From Plumapathes pennacea (lineage: Eukaryota; Cnidaria; Anthozoa; Antipatharia; Myriopathidae), in NCBI GenBank assembly GCA_964036295.1, contig OZ038462.1, forward strand, positions 11,208,440 through 11,272,439: DNA of 64,000 nt, in the 5' to 3' direction. The first letter of the stretch is position 1; every line of letters starts with the position of its first letter. The notes under the pieces were generated by a model. It was not told the DNA's origin, made no database searches, and was given only the letters and a program-made list of their open reading frames with translations. This document shows, one piece after another, positions 10,100 through 33,900 of this stretch. Position numbers and translations under genes: made by a program.

Positions 10100-10663
10100 T
10101 CACTTTGCTTCCTCTTTATAGAGAGGGGGTTGATCACTGTTCTGAGGATAGGGTGCATAGTTCTGATAAGGCGCCTGGCCAGGGTAGTATGCGGGAACGA
10201 GCGCGGGCTGTGTGTACATCGTTGGCCTTGCCACCAAAAGTGGTTCACGTCCAAGCCTTCGCCGTCGGCGCAAAACGACGACGATAACGACGCACGACAC
10301 GAGAAGAGAAACACCAAGAACGCACCCGACGATGGCGGCAGTGATGGTAGTACAATCTAACCGACATTTGCCGTAGCAGCAGTCTTCAGTGCCATAGCAG
10401 TCCATGTGGATCAAACATGATTCCCCCAAACAGCTACCAGCGCCAGAGACACATCTGTCGTTACAGCAACTTTCTGAAGCGGTACAATCCGATTGCAGCA
10501 CGCAATTATAACCGAGACAGTCTGTTCCTTTGACACACACATAGTTACAGCATTGCCAATCACCCGAGCCACCGCAATCGCTAGCATTCAGGCAAGATTG
10601 GGCGGTTTGTTGCAGTAGAGAACTACACAGCGTCAAGAGAAAAAAGCTCGAAAATCGCATCAT
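10100..10663 (-). CDS. Cys-rich repeat single-pass membrane protein with PPxY tail, intact (187 aa)
   Basis: Single exon. The start at 10663 (MMRFSSFFLLTLCSSLLQQT) gives a clean signal peptide; an upstream in-frame ATG at 10750 would add 29 residues without a signal. Residues 24-104 hold three Cys repeats (WQCCNYVCVKGTDC, ESCCNDRCVSGAGSC, EDCCYGKC), residues 106-131 a hydrophobic helix, then RRRRRLGRE. The cytosolic tail (about 140-187) is rich in Tyr, Pro and Gln, contains YYPGQAPYQNYAPYP, and ends with QPPLYKEEAK, a PPxY motif that in other proteins binds WW domains of NEDD4-type ubiquitin ligases. The layout (short disulphide-rich ectodomain, helix, PPxY tail) resembles WBP1/VOPP1 proteins by analogy only. 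No named family; function unknown. Confidence 0.8.
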   Translation of the reverse strand: MMRFSSFFLLTLCSSLLQQTAQSCLNASDCGGSGDWQCCNYVCVKGTDCLGYNCVLQSDCTASESCCNDRCVSGAGSCLGESCLIHMDCYGTEDCCYGKCRLDCTTITAAIVGCVLGVSLLVSCVVIVVVLRRRRRLGREPLLVARPTMYTQPALVPAYYPGQAPYQNYAPYPQNSDQPPLYKEEAK

Positions 10664-10745
10664 GGCGGATCCACGAAACTGAAGTCCGTGCTGATGAGTC
10701 GAAAGTGAAAAAAGATCCGATATTAAACTGCATGGAGCCGCGCAT

Positions 10746-10800
10746 GGCACGGCCTGTCACAACACGATCAATGACGCACGTAATTTGGTTTTCCGGTCAA
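10746..10800 (-). promoter_or_regulatory. Conserved upstream element of the Cys-rich cluster (copy 3)
   Basis: GTGACAGGCCGTGCC on the minus strand (10746-10760), 83 bp upstream of the start at 10663. A TGACGCAC stretch on the plus strand follows near 10770, as it does near 1677 in copy 1. Confidence 0.5.
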
Positions 10801-11246
10801 ACTACCCCAGATCAAACTTCAACTGCGTTTCATATTAACGTGAAACATCCATTAACGATGACTTATGCTGCTACAAACTTGGCTGACATTTTCTGTTAGC
10901 TATCTTTAAACTGAGTTTCGTGACTGTGCCGATGACGTCATCAAGTTGTTTCCGCAGAAGTTCTGACATCACGCGACCGAATTAGTGCATTAGTTACTTT
11001 GAGGTCATGTGAGCATAATGACGGTTGCGCTATAAATAAATCTATGATGGTTCTGGTTCTCCCTTCACTTCCGAACTTATAACAAATTTTTCCATCCACA
11101 GAAAAAGATGGGCAGAAAAGGTGCATTACTTTAGGACTTTTTTGCGTCTACGGTATTCCTATTCCAAAAGAACAGCCTTTGCGCTGTTTGTAAAACAGCT
11201 GACGTGAGAGAAGACGGCAAAAAAATAAAAATAAAATAAATAAATA

Positions 11247-11277
<31 letters not shown>

Positions 11278-12021
11278 CAACAAAAAACAACAAAAAAACA
11301 AACAAAGAAAAAGAAAAAGAAAACACGATTACCGGCTATTCTGTCCATTCCGAACAAACCGCTATCTGTTAATTTTATTGCAGTATCTGGAGCAGAATGG
11401 ATGGAATACTATTCAATTCATTCCAGTATCAGAATAACTCACAAAAGAACACGACTACCGTCTATTCCGGAATAGGAACAGACAGAATAGTCTGCGCCTA
11501 AAATCTTAGCAATATTTTGAGAATTGATAGCTAAATGTTATCGATTGCCAAGTTCTCCATGTTGTGATATATATCTGGTGAGAGAGTGAAGGAGAAAATT
11601 GAAGCTGTTCAGGTGGAGGTTCTCCCAAATATAAGCTACAGTTTATCATTCACTAGATTTATGTGCATTCCACAGGAGATGGTTTTGAAGCATTTCATTC
11701 TGAAACAGGTTAATAGATTTTGGCTTTTAGTCTGGGATTGGGTATGATTTTTAGAGATATTGGTATGAGAGGATATAAATTTTGGGAAACAGGTCTACAA
11801 AACAGCATGGAAAACCAAATGGTCTGGCCTGAACACTCGTACACCCCCACTCAAAACTCTCCACCACCACCCACCCCTCCTGCCACAACCACCTGGTGCA
11901 AAAGCTATAAGGGCTATTCAATAAGAGTCATCTATACAAGTTTAAAGTTTGAGTTGGACCTACTCTAAACAATTCTGACACTTAAAAAAAAAATTTACAG
12001 TACAGGAGACAACTGGGGGTC
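10801..12021. other. Intergenic DNA with simple repeats and MITE relics
   Basis: No gene recognised. It holds an A-rich and (AAT)n tract (about 11219-11315) and a relic with ends near 11140-11175 and 11440-11505 (TATTCCTATTCC and TCTATTCCGGAATAGGAAC) that resembles the Harbinger MITE at 55527-55746. A partial copy of the TTAA-flanked MITE family lies near 11515-11615 (GGAGAAAATTGAAGCTG). Confidence 0.4.
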
Positions 12022-12247
12022 TAACCCATTCACTCCCAAGTTCCCTATAGATTCTCCCAAACATTTTATAAGAAGAAAAGGTAAAAGTGATGTGGTAAGA
12101 ATTGATAGTTAAATCAACTTTCAACTGAGCAAGCTATCAAATGCAAAATTCTCCAAACTGTATACTAAAAAAAAAAAGAAAAAAGTTTGGTGAGAAACTG
12201 AAAGAGAAAATTGAAGCTGCATGGTCACTCCTGGGAGTGAACGGTTG
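12022..12247. mobile_element. TTAA-type MITE, copy 1
   Basis: Terminal inverted repeats TAACCCATTCACTCCCAAG and, at the right, CTGGGAGTGAACGGTTGA. The family consensus TTAACCCTTTCACTCCCA with inner GGAGAAAATTGAA is repeated at six other complete sites in this window. CCC ends next to TTAA fit piggyBac-type MITEs. Confidence 0.6.
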
Positions 12248-12285
12248 AGAAAATGGCACGTATTTCAGACCAGATATCTCACTTA

Positions 12286-16284
<3,999 letters not shown>

Positions 16285-16369
16285 TTTCACATCAAAACTA
16301 ATCCAACATGGCGGCTCACACTAGGTAACCTGGCCAATGACGCCTTGGTAACCGGGCCTGTATTCCAAT
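16285..16369. promoter_or_regulatory. Bidirectional promoter, TRAPPC3 and TAF12
   Basis: Only 85 bp separate the two start codons, so 5' ends must overlap or be very close. The segment has no TATA box. It contains AACATGGCGGC (16308-16318), an exact match to the YY1 consensus AANATGGCGGC common at TATA-less starts. It also has two GGTAACC repeats 23 bp apart (16324 and 16347) and GGCCAATGACG between them. Confidence 0.65.
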
Positions 16370-26440
<10,071 letters not shown>

Positions 26441-27720
26441 GGCTATGGAGCATGGTTACAATATGAATTTATGGCCATTGCAAGGTTTGACAACTGAATC
26501 AAACCCCACCACACCCATAAGAGTTGTAAAACATGGTCCTTGTGATGTGCAAGGCTGTATACTGTACGTGCCTGTTAAGATTTAGTTATTGTTAAGTTTA
26601 ACATTAAGCAAATCTTGTTACAATTTGTTGCGTGCTATGGCAAAGGTGGGACAAGCAATTCTTACATGAACATCACATGGAGAAATGATATATATTATCT
26701 TTGGTTGCTCAGAATTTCTTTAAGCAGACGATTGCCTTCCTTCTTTCTTAGGGCACAGTTGTTTATTCCTATTCTGGAACAAGATTGTAGCTGTTTGTTG
26801 ATTTATGGTCATACTTGAATTCGGATATTTTAGAAACTACATGTATTTGCAATGTCAGGGTGAAAGCATTCAAAACAATCTAGGTTTAAATCAGCCTCAC
26901 AACAAACAGGCTATTCTCTGGCTACTCTAGTATGAGCTCTTGTCTGTCCAAGAAGTAACTCTTGTCTGTTAGTTAGAGAGAATTGGGGCTGGCCACTCTT
27001 TGGAAAGAAAATAAACATGTTCACTGTTCAGTAGATATGAGTGTACTATTCATACAACAGTGTTATTTTATTTTGTAATTATTTTGAAACTGTTCCTTTA
27101 ATTTCACATTTTTAACAAAATAATTTAGCCTCCTCCGCAGTGGTTTCTTTGGGAGTGGGGGAACGACAATACTGCGGGCAGGCTACAAAATACTATGCTC
27201 GTCACTTACGGTGTTCGTGGTGAGTTATTTCCGGTGCGGGGATTCCTGTATTTTTTCTCCTTCTCTTCCCCGTAATTTGACTTTTCCAGATTCAACTACA
27301 GATTCTGCTCACGAAGATTGCGCCAATGTTTAGGTGGACTTTGTTGTCTGATTTCCTAGTTAGCAGTCCTGATGTCGGCCGTTTAATATAAAACGTGGAC
27401 GGGCTGTATCTCGACTCTTGGGCAAAATAATTAAATGGAAAGAGCGGCTGAATGAGTTTAAATTGCTATAAGGTGTTAGGTGAGGAGTTGTGCAGTGGCA
27501 CGAGCTTCTATCGCTGAAAATAAACCGAATGTTGAGTCAGCACTTTCCAGGAGGTTCATGATAAATCAAGAATCTGGGAGGTTCGATGCTTGAACTCTAT
27601 GATGGCCAGCCGTGCGTGACTCCACTGACAAGGACAAAAATCTTCGCAAAACGTTTATTTGTACAATTATAATGATTACAAAGTTACTTCTTTGGGCTTA
27701 AATAATGTCTAAAAAACCAC
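26441..27720. other. Intergenic, TAF12 and BAG-gene 3' regions (tail to tail)
   Basis: No gene recognised. AATAAA at 27010-27015 (plus) may end TAF12 transcripts, and TTTATT at 27654-27659 (AATAAA on the minus strand) lies 62 bp beyond the BAG-gene stop. A small inverted pair (GCCTCCTCCGCAGT near 27129, ACTGCGGGCAGGC near 27170) suggests a MITE relic. Confidence 0.5.
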
Positions 27721-28536
27721 TTAACATTTCCTATCCAAATCACCGAGAAGTGACTCAATTTCTCTTATAGCTGCCTTTCGATTCGACTTGACTACATCGG
27801 AGCCATTGGCTTCCACCTTGTCTAGCTCCAAAATGCATCGAGTCAAATGTTCTTCTAGATATAAGCGTTCTTTAACAATGCCACTAAAAGCCTGCAAACG
27901 AGGAACAAATTCTCTTGCTTTAGTAAGCTGGATTTCAATAACTTCCAATTTCTTCTCCACTTCAGGTACGTGCGTGTCAGGTTCTACGGCTAGTTTAAAT
28001 TTTTCTTCAGCATTCTGCGTCGCAAAAGTGTTGACATTGTTCGCGGGACGGTCAAGTGTCCCTTGTGATGCGGTCGCACACGATTCTTCCCGGGATTTTA
28101 CAGTCTCTTTTTCCATCTCACTCTCCAATCCTTTCTCTTCGTATGTCTCCTTGTTTCCTGACGGCTGTTCTTCAGGTTCACACGGAGTCGTGTTCTCTCT
28201 TTCCGAGTCAACTTTACAAGACATTGGTGCTTCAGACTGGGTTGTTTCTTCAAATCTCTCTTTGTTTTCTGACGGTTGCTCGTCAGGCTCACATGGAGTC
28301 ATCTTCTGTCTTTCTGAATCAACTCTGCGAGACATTGGTGCTTCAAACTGGGTGTTTTGACGAGCTCTCGCTTTCCGTCGATGGCCGCCACGGAAGCCGC
28401 TCGTTGTTCCAAAAGGACTCAGAAGTTTCCCGTGGACCGAACAAAATCTCGGAGAATATGTCCACGGCGAGTGACATTCGTGGCCCCAAACTGGAGAGAA
28501 ATCGTCGAAAGGAGACATAAAAAGTCCAAAACTCAT
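27721..28536 (-). CDS. BAG-domain Hsp70 co-chaperone, intronless (271 aa)
   Basis: The C-terminal 80 residues (about 192-271) form a BAG domain (VEKKLEVIEIQLTKAREFV, YLEEHLTRCILELDKVEANG, SNRKAAIREIESLLGDLDRK), the three-helix module by which BAG proteins bind the Hsp70 ATPase domain and promote nucleotide exchange. It looks closest to the BAG3/BAG4 type. The first ATG in frame is at 28536 (MSFGLFMSPFDDFSPVWG). Residues about 63-98 and 99-135 are a tandem duplication (EAPMSRRVDSER...PCEPDEQPS and EAPMSCKVDSER...PCEPEEQPS) of acidic low complexity. No WW domain or PxxP-rich region as in vertebrate BAG3 is visible. It is divergent from a DNAJB gene and shares its heat-shock-type control region. 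Exact orthology is not claimed. Confidence 0.85.
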   Translation of the reverse strand: MSFGLFMSPFDDFSPVWGHECHSPWTYSPRFCSVHGKLLSPFGTTSGFRGGHRRKARARQNTQFEAPMSRRVDSERQKMTPCEPDEQPSENKERFEETTQSEAPMSCKVDSERENTTPCEPEEQPSGNKETYEEKGLESEMEKETVKSREESCATASQGTLDRPANNVNTFATQNAEEKFKLAVEPDTHVPEVEKKLEVIEIQLTKAREFVPRLQAFSGIVKERLYLEEHLTRCILELDKVEANGSDVVKSNRKAAIREIESLLGDLDRKC

Positions 28537-28586
28537 CGTCAGTTTTTCGTACTTCACAAACTGAATGACTCAGTTTACAGTGATGA

Positions 28587-28594
28587 CTTTATAC
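28587..28594 (-). promoter_or_regulatory. TATA box of the BAG gene
   Basis: GTATAAAG on the minus strand, about 51 bp upstream of the ATG at 28536, so transcription should start roughly 25 bp before the start codon. Confidence 0.55.
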
Positions 28595-28607
28595 CCATCG
28601 CACAGTT

Positions 28608-28615
28608 TTCTAGAA
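28608..28615. promoter_or_regulatory. Heat-shock element (two units)
   Basis: TTCTAGAA, the inverted pair TTCnnGAA, 14 bp upstream of the minus-strand TATA box. Confidence 0.5.
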
Positions 28616-28662
28616 ATGTGGAGAAACATCGAGAAGGATGGAGAGATTGCATCAGAGAATCG

Positions 28663-28682
28663 AGAATGTTCCAGTGTGTTCC
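28663..28682. promoter_or_regulatory. Gapped heat-shock element
   Basis: GAATGTTCCAGTGTGTTC: GAA, TTC, an unmatched 5-bp unit, then TTC, all in the 5-bp register used by HSF trimers. Confidence 0.5.
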
Positions 28683-28983
28683 AGATATAAGTGGCAACAG
28701 AAAGTTCATGATGTAAACACTGCTCTCGGAAAGGACCTGGAAAGCACGCGAGCTCTGCTTCTCAAGGGTGGGGTGCGTTGTTGATTTTTGCATCTAAAAT
28801 ATCGGCATAAGTTTCGAGAGTAATGGCTACATTTTAGTCGTTTCAAATACTTTATGTAGTTTTACTTATTATTCCTGATGGTTTGTTTCTTTACTGTAAA
28901 CGATAATATGGCTGAAACTAAATTCACAATATCACCCATTACCCCTCCCTTGGTAAGAAAGGACACGAGTCACGCAATGAACC

Positions 28984-28998
28984 GGAAGCTTCTCGAAG
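28984..28998. promoter_or_regulatory. Perfect three-unit heat-shock element
   Basis: GGAAGCTTCTCGAAG reads nGAAnnTTCnnGAAn, the HSF consensus, 22 bp upstream of the plus-strand TATA box of the DNAJB gene. Confidence 0.7.
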
Positions 28999-29019
28999 CG
29001 TGCAGAAGAAAATCATAGC

Positions 29020-29027
29020 TATAAAAG
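29020..29027 (+). promoter_or_regulatory. TATA box of the DNAJB gene
   Basis: TATAAAAG, 32 bp upstream of the start codon at 29060, so the 5' leader is predicted to be very short. Confidence 0.6.
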
Positions 29028-29059
29028 AAAGTGTCTTCACGACCAAGCAAGGCTAAAGG

Positions 29060-30070
29060 ATGGGGAAAGATTACTACAAGATCCTAAACGTACCTAAGTC
29101 AGCTACTGCTGAAGAATGCAAGAAGGCTTACAGAAAACTGGCGCTGAAATTTCATCCTGACAAAAACAAAAGTCCGGGAGCTGAAGAAAAATTTAAGGAA
29201 ATCTCAGAGGCCTATGAAGTTCTCAGTGATCCGAAAAAGAAAGAAATATACGACAGTTATGGCGAGGAAGGACTTAAAGGCGGGCCAACATCAGAAACAG
29301 ATAACCCCAATACGAACTTTGGACCCGGATTTCACAGAACCTACGTGTACACGAGTGGCGATCCCAGAGAAACATTCGCCAAAGCTTTTGGAGGTGAAGA
29401 TATGTTTGCAGATCTGATTGGCGGGTTTGGAGGCTTCGACTTCTTCGGACAGGGCAGTCCTGGTTCGACGAGAAACGTTTTTGGCCAGGGAAAACCGTCG
29501 AACAAGCGACAAAAAGTCACGCAAGATCCACCGCTAGAGAAAGATCTCAATGTGAGCTTAGAGGACTTGATGAGTGGATGTGCCAAACGACTGAAAATTT
29601 CCAGAAAAATCTTCAATGTAGACGGAAGCCATACCGCAGAAGAGAAGATATTAAACGTGATGGTAAAACCAGGCTGGAAAGCTGGAACCAAAATCACTTT
29701 TGAAAAGGAAGGTGATCAAAAGCCTGGAGTTATCCCTGCGAATGTGGTGTTCACCATAAAAGACAAGCCTCACCCGAAGTTCACAAGAGACGCTAAGAAC
29801 AATTTGATTTACACAGCGAAGATACCCTTGCGCGATGCCTTGACTGGCGGTGTTGTTGAAGTGCCAACTTTGGAAGGGCAAGGCATGTCTGTGAGACTCG
29901 ACGAAGTTGTACAACCAGATAGTGTCAAACGAATCCCTGGAGAAGGACTTCCTTTGCCGAAGACGCCTGGAAAACGTGCAGACTTGCTTCTTAAATTTGA
30001 TATCCAATACCCAAGGAACCTTAACCATGCCCAGATAGATGTTCTCCGAGATATCCTGCCGAGTTTATGA
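29060..30070 (+). CDS. DnaJ homolog subfamily B (class II Hsp40), intronless, 336 aa
   Basis: Class II J-domain co-chaperone that delivers unfolded clients to Hsp70 and stimulates its ATPase. J domain at residues 1-70 ([20 protein letters not shown]) with the catalytic HPD at 32-34. A Gly/Phe-rich linker spans about 75-160 ([16 protein letters not shown]). Two C-terminal substrate-binding beta domains follow ([19 protein letters not shown] to the end), with the dimerisation helix at LRDILPSL. The CxxCxGxG zinc region of DNAJA proteins is absent. Length and order match DNAJB1/4/5. One uninterrupted exon, as is common for stress-induced Hsp40 genes. A perfect three-unit heat-shock element and TATA box lie just upstream. 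An AATAAA at 30287-30292 fits the 3' end. Which DNAJB subtype it is cannot be settled by eye. Confidence 0.95.
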   Translation: MGKDYYKILNVPKSATAEECKKAYRKLALKFHPDKNKSPGAEEKFKEISEAYEVLSDPKKKEIYDSYGEEGLKGGPTSETDNPNTNFGPGFHRTYVYTSGDPRETFAKAFGGEDMFADLIGGFGGFDFFGQGSPGSTRNVFGQGKPSNKRQKVTQDPPLEKDLNVSLEDLMSGCAKRLKISRKIFNVDGSHTAEEKILNVMVKPGWKAGTKITFEKEGDQKPGVIPANVVFTIKDKPHPKFTRDAKNNLIYTAKIPLRDALTGGVVEVPTLEGQGMSVRLDEVVQPDSVKRIPGEGLPLPKTPGKRADLLLKFDIQYPRNLNHAQIDVLRDILPSL

Positions 30071-30927
30071 CTCGAAATATACCCAATGAAGTATTGACTA
30101 TTATCTATGGAAAAAACATTTTGAACCTTATATATTTTTCTTAATGTTATTTTTAAATTTATACTCAATTGTAAAATAGATTGCACTTTTTTAACATTCA
30201 AGTACCCTATTTATTATGACCACATTCTTGACAATGTCAACACTGGCTAATAATATAATTATTATTATCATGCAAAAAAATCCTGGAATAAAATATATTT
30301 CTGTTCAAAATATTGGATACTTTGCTCTTCTGCAGCTTTGTTACCTCATTAGCATAAACTAATATCCAGCTACAAACAGATTCCATATATGAACTAATAT
30401 TAATTATTGTATAAAGCCATTCGTATAGTTCTAATAGCAACACACATAAAGTCATGTAACGTCAAATTCTGAGTGTAAAAACAACAAAATAATGTAAGAG
30501 GGAAGGTGCTTATTTTGAAAGGGGCATTTATTTGAGGGGGGGAGACTTATTTGTGAATTTATGGTATCCTTGTTTGAGAAACAACCTTATCAAGTATGGC
30601 AGCCATACATCTTCACTAAATGTTTAAAATTTTATATTTGCCTTATATAAAATAGATATGAAGTCTCACAGAGAAAAGTGTTCTTCTGATTGCAAAATAT
30701 GATTACCATCAAAACACAAAACCAAATTTCTGTAAATGATTTTTACTCAAGGCATTGCTTTCCTGATATTTACATAAGTGTGGTAAATTGAAACCATGTT
30801 TCGCAGTGACACTGGAGAATACAACTATACTTCATAAATTTTTTTTTCACGCGATTCTTGCAGTGGACCTATCACAAATTTCTCTAGCTGCCTATCTGAA
30901 TTATACATTTGTACAGATCTGAAGAAC
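30071..30927. other. Intergenic, DNAJB and importin alpha 3' regions (tail to tail)
   Basis: AT-rich, no gene recognised. AATAAA at 30287 (plus) serves DNAJB, and CATTTATTTG near 30527 (AATAAA on the minus strand) may serve the importin alpha gene. Confidence 0.5.
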
Positions 30928-33900
30928 TTAGAATTGGAAGCCCCCAACTGGCAAAGGCTGCTGAGGTGCAGAGAACTGGAAGCCAGACTCAGTGGCCTGT
31001 GGAGCAAGGTTCTGGTCTTCGTCTTCACTCTGTGCAACAACATAGAGAGGATACGATGATCAACACCTTTTCTATCAATGCAGGGTTACACAGAAACATG
31101 GGAACAAAATTTCATGACTTTCCAAAACTTTATACACTATCATGTCCTCAAAATTTAACAGCTCTTTACACCAATAAAATTTAAGATTGCTGTATACCAC
31201 TTAGAAATTTACGCTTTAATTACCTCAGCTGAAAAGAACTTGTCAATCAGTGCAGCAGCCTTGCTGTACACCTGGTCATTCTCATGTTTCTGTAATTCTT
31301 CAATTCTGTCAACTCCTGAGAAGGAAAGCTACATATTTAGATTTTATTTCTTATATTCCAACAAAATTTCTTAATTTGCATATATTCCTTTGCTTTCACT
31401 ATTTGTCCCTCATCAAACACGTACACTTATACATGCATCAAGAATTCGGCCTTTTGGTTGAATTGCACTGCATTCTGGGTATGTTTGGTTCAAAAAAGTG
31501 AACACCAACTACCGCCATTTTGTATTTCAAGCTTGGAGCTTGGTAGATTTGTACATTTCAGAATGGATAGAAGTTGCCTGAGCTCCATGCGTGAAGTGCA
31601 AAATGGCAGATATTGTGGAGTTGGTGCTAACTTTCCTGAGCCAAACCTATCCAGAATGCAGTGTGATCTACCCAAAAGCCACAACTCTTGATGCGTGTAT
31701 ATGACATGAAATTCCATGACTGTGTGCACCTTGTTTTAAAGTGCACATAAGCCCAAAAATGATATCTTCACAATTGATTCTACATAAAGTAAATAGTTGA
31801 CTATTAGATTATTTCTGTGTTTCAACATTACGCCTATAAGTTATAGAGGTTTATATTTCGAATATGATAATGCTGTGACATCAAAGGAGTAATTCAATGT
31901 TATTTCTTTCTCTTCGTGATTGGAACTGTTTCCAGATTCATACAAAGTATTTGGTAAAATAATTTACACAGAATTCAAATATAAAATGGACGTTGATAAA
32001 ATGTCAATTATCTCTGCCAACAAGATTTTGTATAATAAATTGTTCCTTCTTTGACATCACATCTGAACATGGTAATGACATCGTGACGTCATTATCATAT
32101 TCAAAATAATAATAAACCTAGTTTATAACTCAAAGGCACAGCGTTAAAATGCAGACTTATTCTAATAGTCAACATATTTCCATCATGTAGATTCGATTGT
32201 AAAGATATCATTTTTGGGCTTATGTGCACTTTAAGGCTAAAAAGTGCTCCTTGTTCACCCTGTACAGCAACAAAATTTGATAACTCAAATAGGTCTGTTT
32301 ATACTGTATGTCGCAAATGTCACTCTGATTCATTTCACTTCATGCGTCTATGCTGCGACATCTAAATCAAACACATATTTCAGGCGTTGTATCCATGTGG
32401 CCATGACAGATGATACATGTTAGACGAATTTAATTCCTTTGATAAACATAATTCAATAAGATGTCGCTGTACCATCAAACCTAATTGCTAGAATTAAATT
32501 TGACAATTGTGCAACATATAAACTAGGCCTTACCTTTGTTATTTTCAATCTCTTCGCAAATCGTGTCTATGTCTGCGGTATGCTCCATCTTCTCAAGTAT
32601 ATTCTTGAAGCCATCAAGCAATACCAACAAGGCCTTGGCATCTTTGACTGTCAGCAAGTTGCACATCGGCTCCAGAACATCACAGTGGTGAAGATACTTG
32701 GTCTGAAAATGAAGGAGTTTCTTCAACTCTAATGGAAGTACACCAGTGAATGCTACATTTTGAATGGGTTTTAACACACAAAAAACCCACAAGAAATCAA
32801 CAGACAAATCGGTTCAAAGTTCACTGATAACAGAGCTATGCCATTACCGTAAAGGTAAAGTGTTGCCATGATAATTCATTCTGTTGATGTTCAGTCAGTG
32901 GTGCTCATCTAGGCTAAACTTTGTGTTTTTGTTTACTGTTGTGAAGTGATATGATCAATGAGGCACATCCATCAATCTGTGTTTGGGTCTGCTACAAAAA
33001 TATTTTAGCATTCAGGCATTCCGGTTCAATTTCAGGCCAAGTTCGATCCAAGTGTAGGGCTGCCCCCTCCAAAGTCTTTTTACTGTATTAGCCCCAGTCT
33101 TACACTTGGATTGAGCTTGGCCTGAAAACAAACAGAAACATCTGCTACGCATGCTATTGCTAAGCTAAGTGCTCTATTCTGTGTTAGATAGTCCTGCTGC
33201 AGCAGTTACCTGACCAACAGTTGCTCCTGACGTATAGTTTGTAACTGCCCAGATGGCCTCCTTCTGGCTCTTAGCATCTCCCTGAAATTTGGTACACATT
33301 GAAAATTATGAATCAACACAGTGACAGGCAAATCTCTCCTGATTCACAACTGTTGTAACAAATAGCTGCCAAATCATTGGCAATGTTGTTTGTAGTCTAG
33401 TTTTTTTGCTATCAAACACTGGATAATAGTTAATCTCAAGTACAGGGGTGTACGCCATTACAATATTGCCCGTGCTATAAACCCATAGTATAAGATTGAA
33501 GAACCGCAAAAATTCAAACCCCTGGCTCATGAATATTTTCTTCTCACTTTGTGCTCAATGTGTCAGTTCTGTTTGATGTTTGTGCTTTGTAGACAAAACA
33601 CCAAAATTGTCATACCCTTCTCAGAACATCTACAACAAGTGGAACCAGTCCGGCTTCAATGACAGCCTACAAAGAGCAACAAAATGGACAGTAATGTATA
33701 GTCAAGGATGTTCTCTGAACAATACTTTGATATGGTAAATGCCAGAATAAGCTAATGCAGGATGCAAAGAAAACAAGATGTGACAATTGCAATATAAAGA
33801 GAAGATTTGATAGACATGTATTCAGCCACTAAACATGGTATTATTTACCTGAATCTGAGCTTCTGTTCCAGCAGTAATGTTCGATATTGCCCATGTGGCT

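Larger units (their letters stand above)
28537..29059. promoter_or_regulatory. Bidirectional heat-shock-type promoter, BAG gene and DNAJB gene
   Basis: 523 bp between the start codons, with a TATA box for each direction and three heat-shock-element matches (listed separately). Each side has its own element a short distance upstream of its TATA, and a third lies between. This is the arrangement expected for HSF-induced genes. Confidence 0.7.

Noticed and set aside
1047..10663. Whether the Cys-rich cluster encodes secreted toxins
   Set aside because: Members have a membrane helix, stop-transfer and conserved cytosolic tail, so they look like membrane proteins rather than secreted venom peptides.
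29291..30201. Several minus-strand frames under the DNAJB gene
   Set aside because: Shadow frames of a strongly conserved coding exon.
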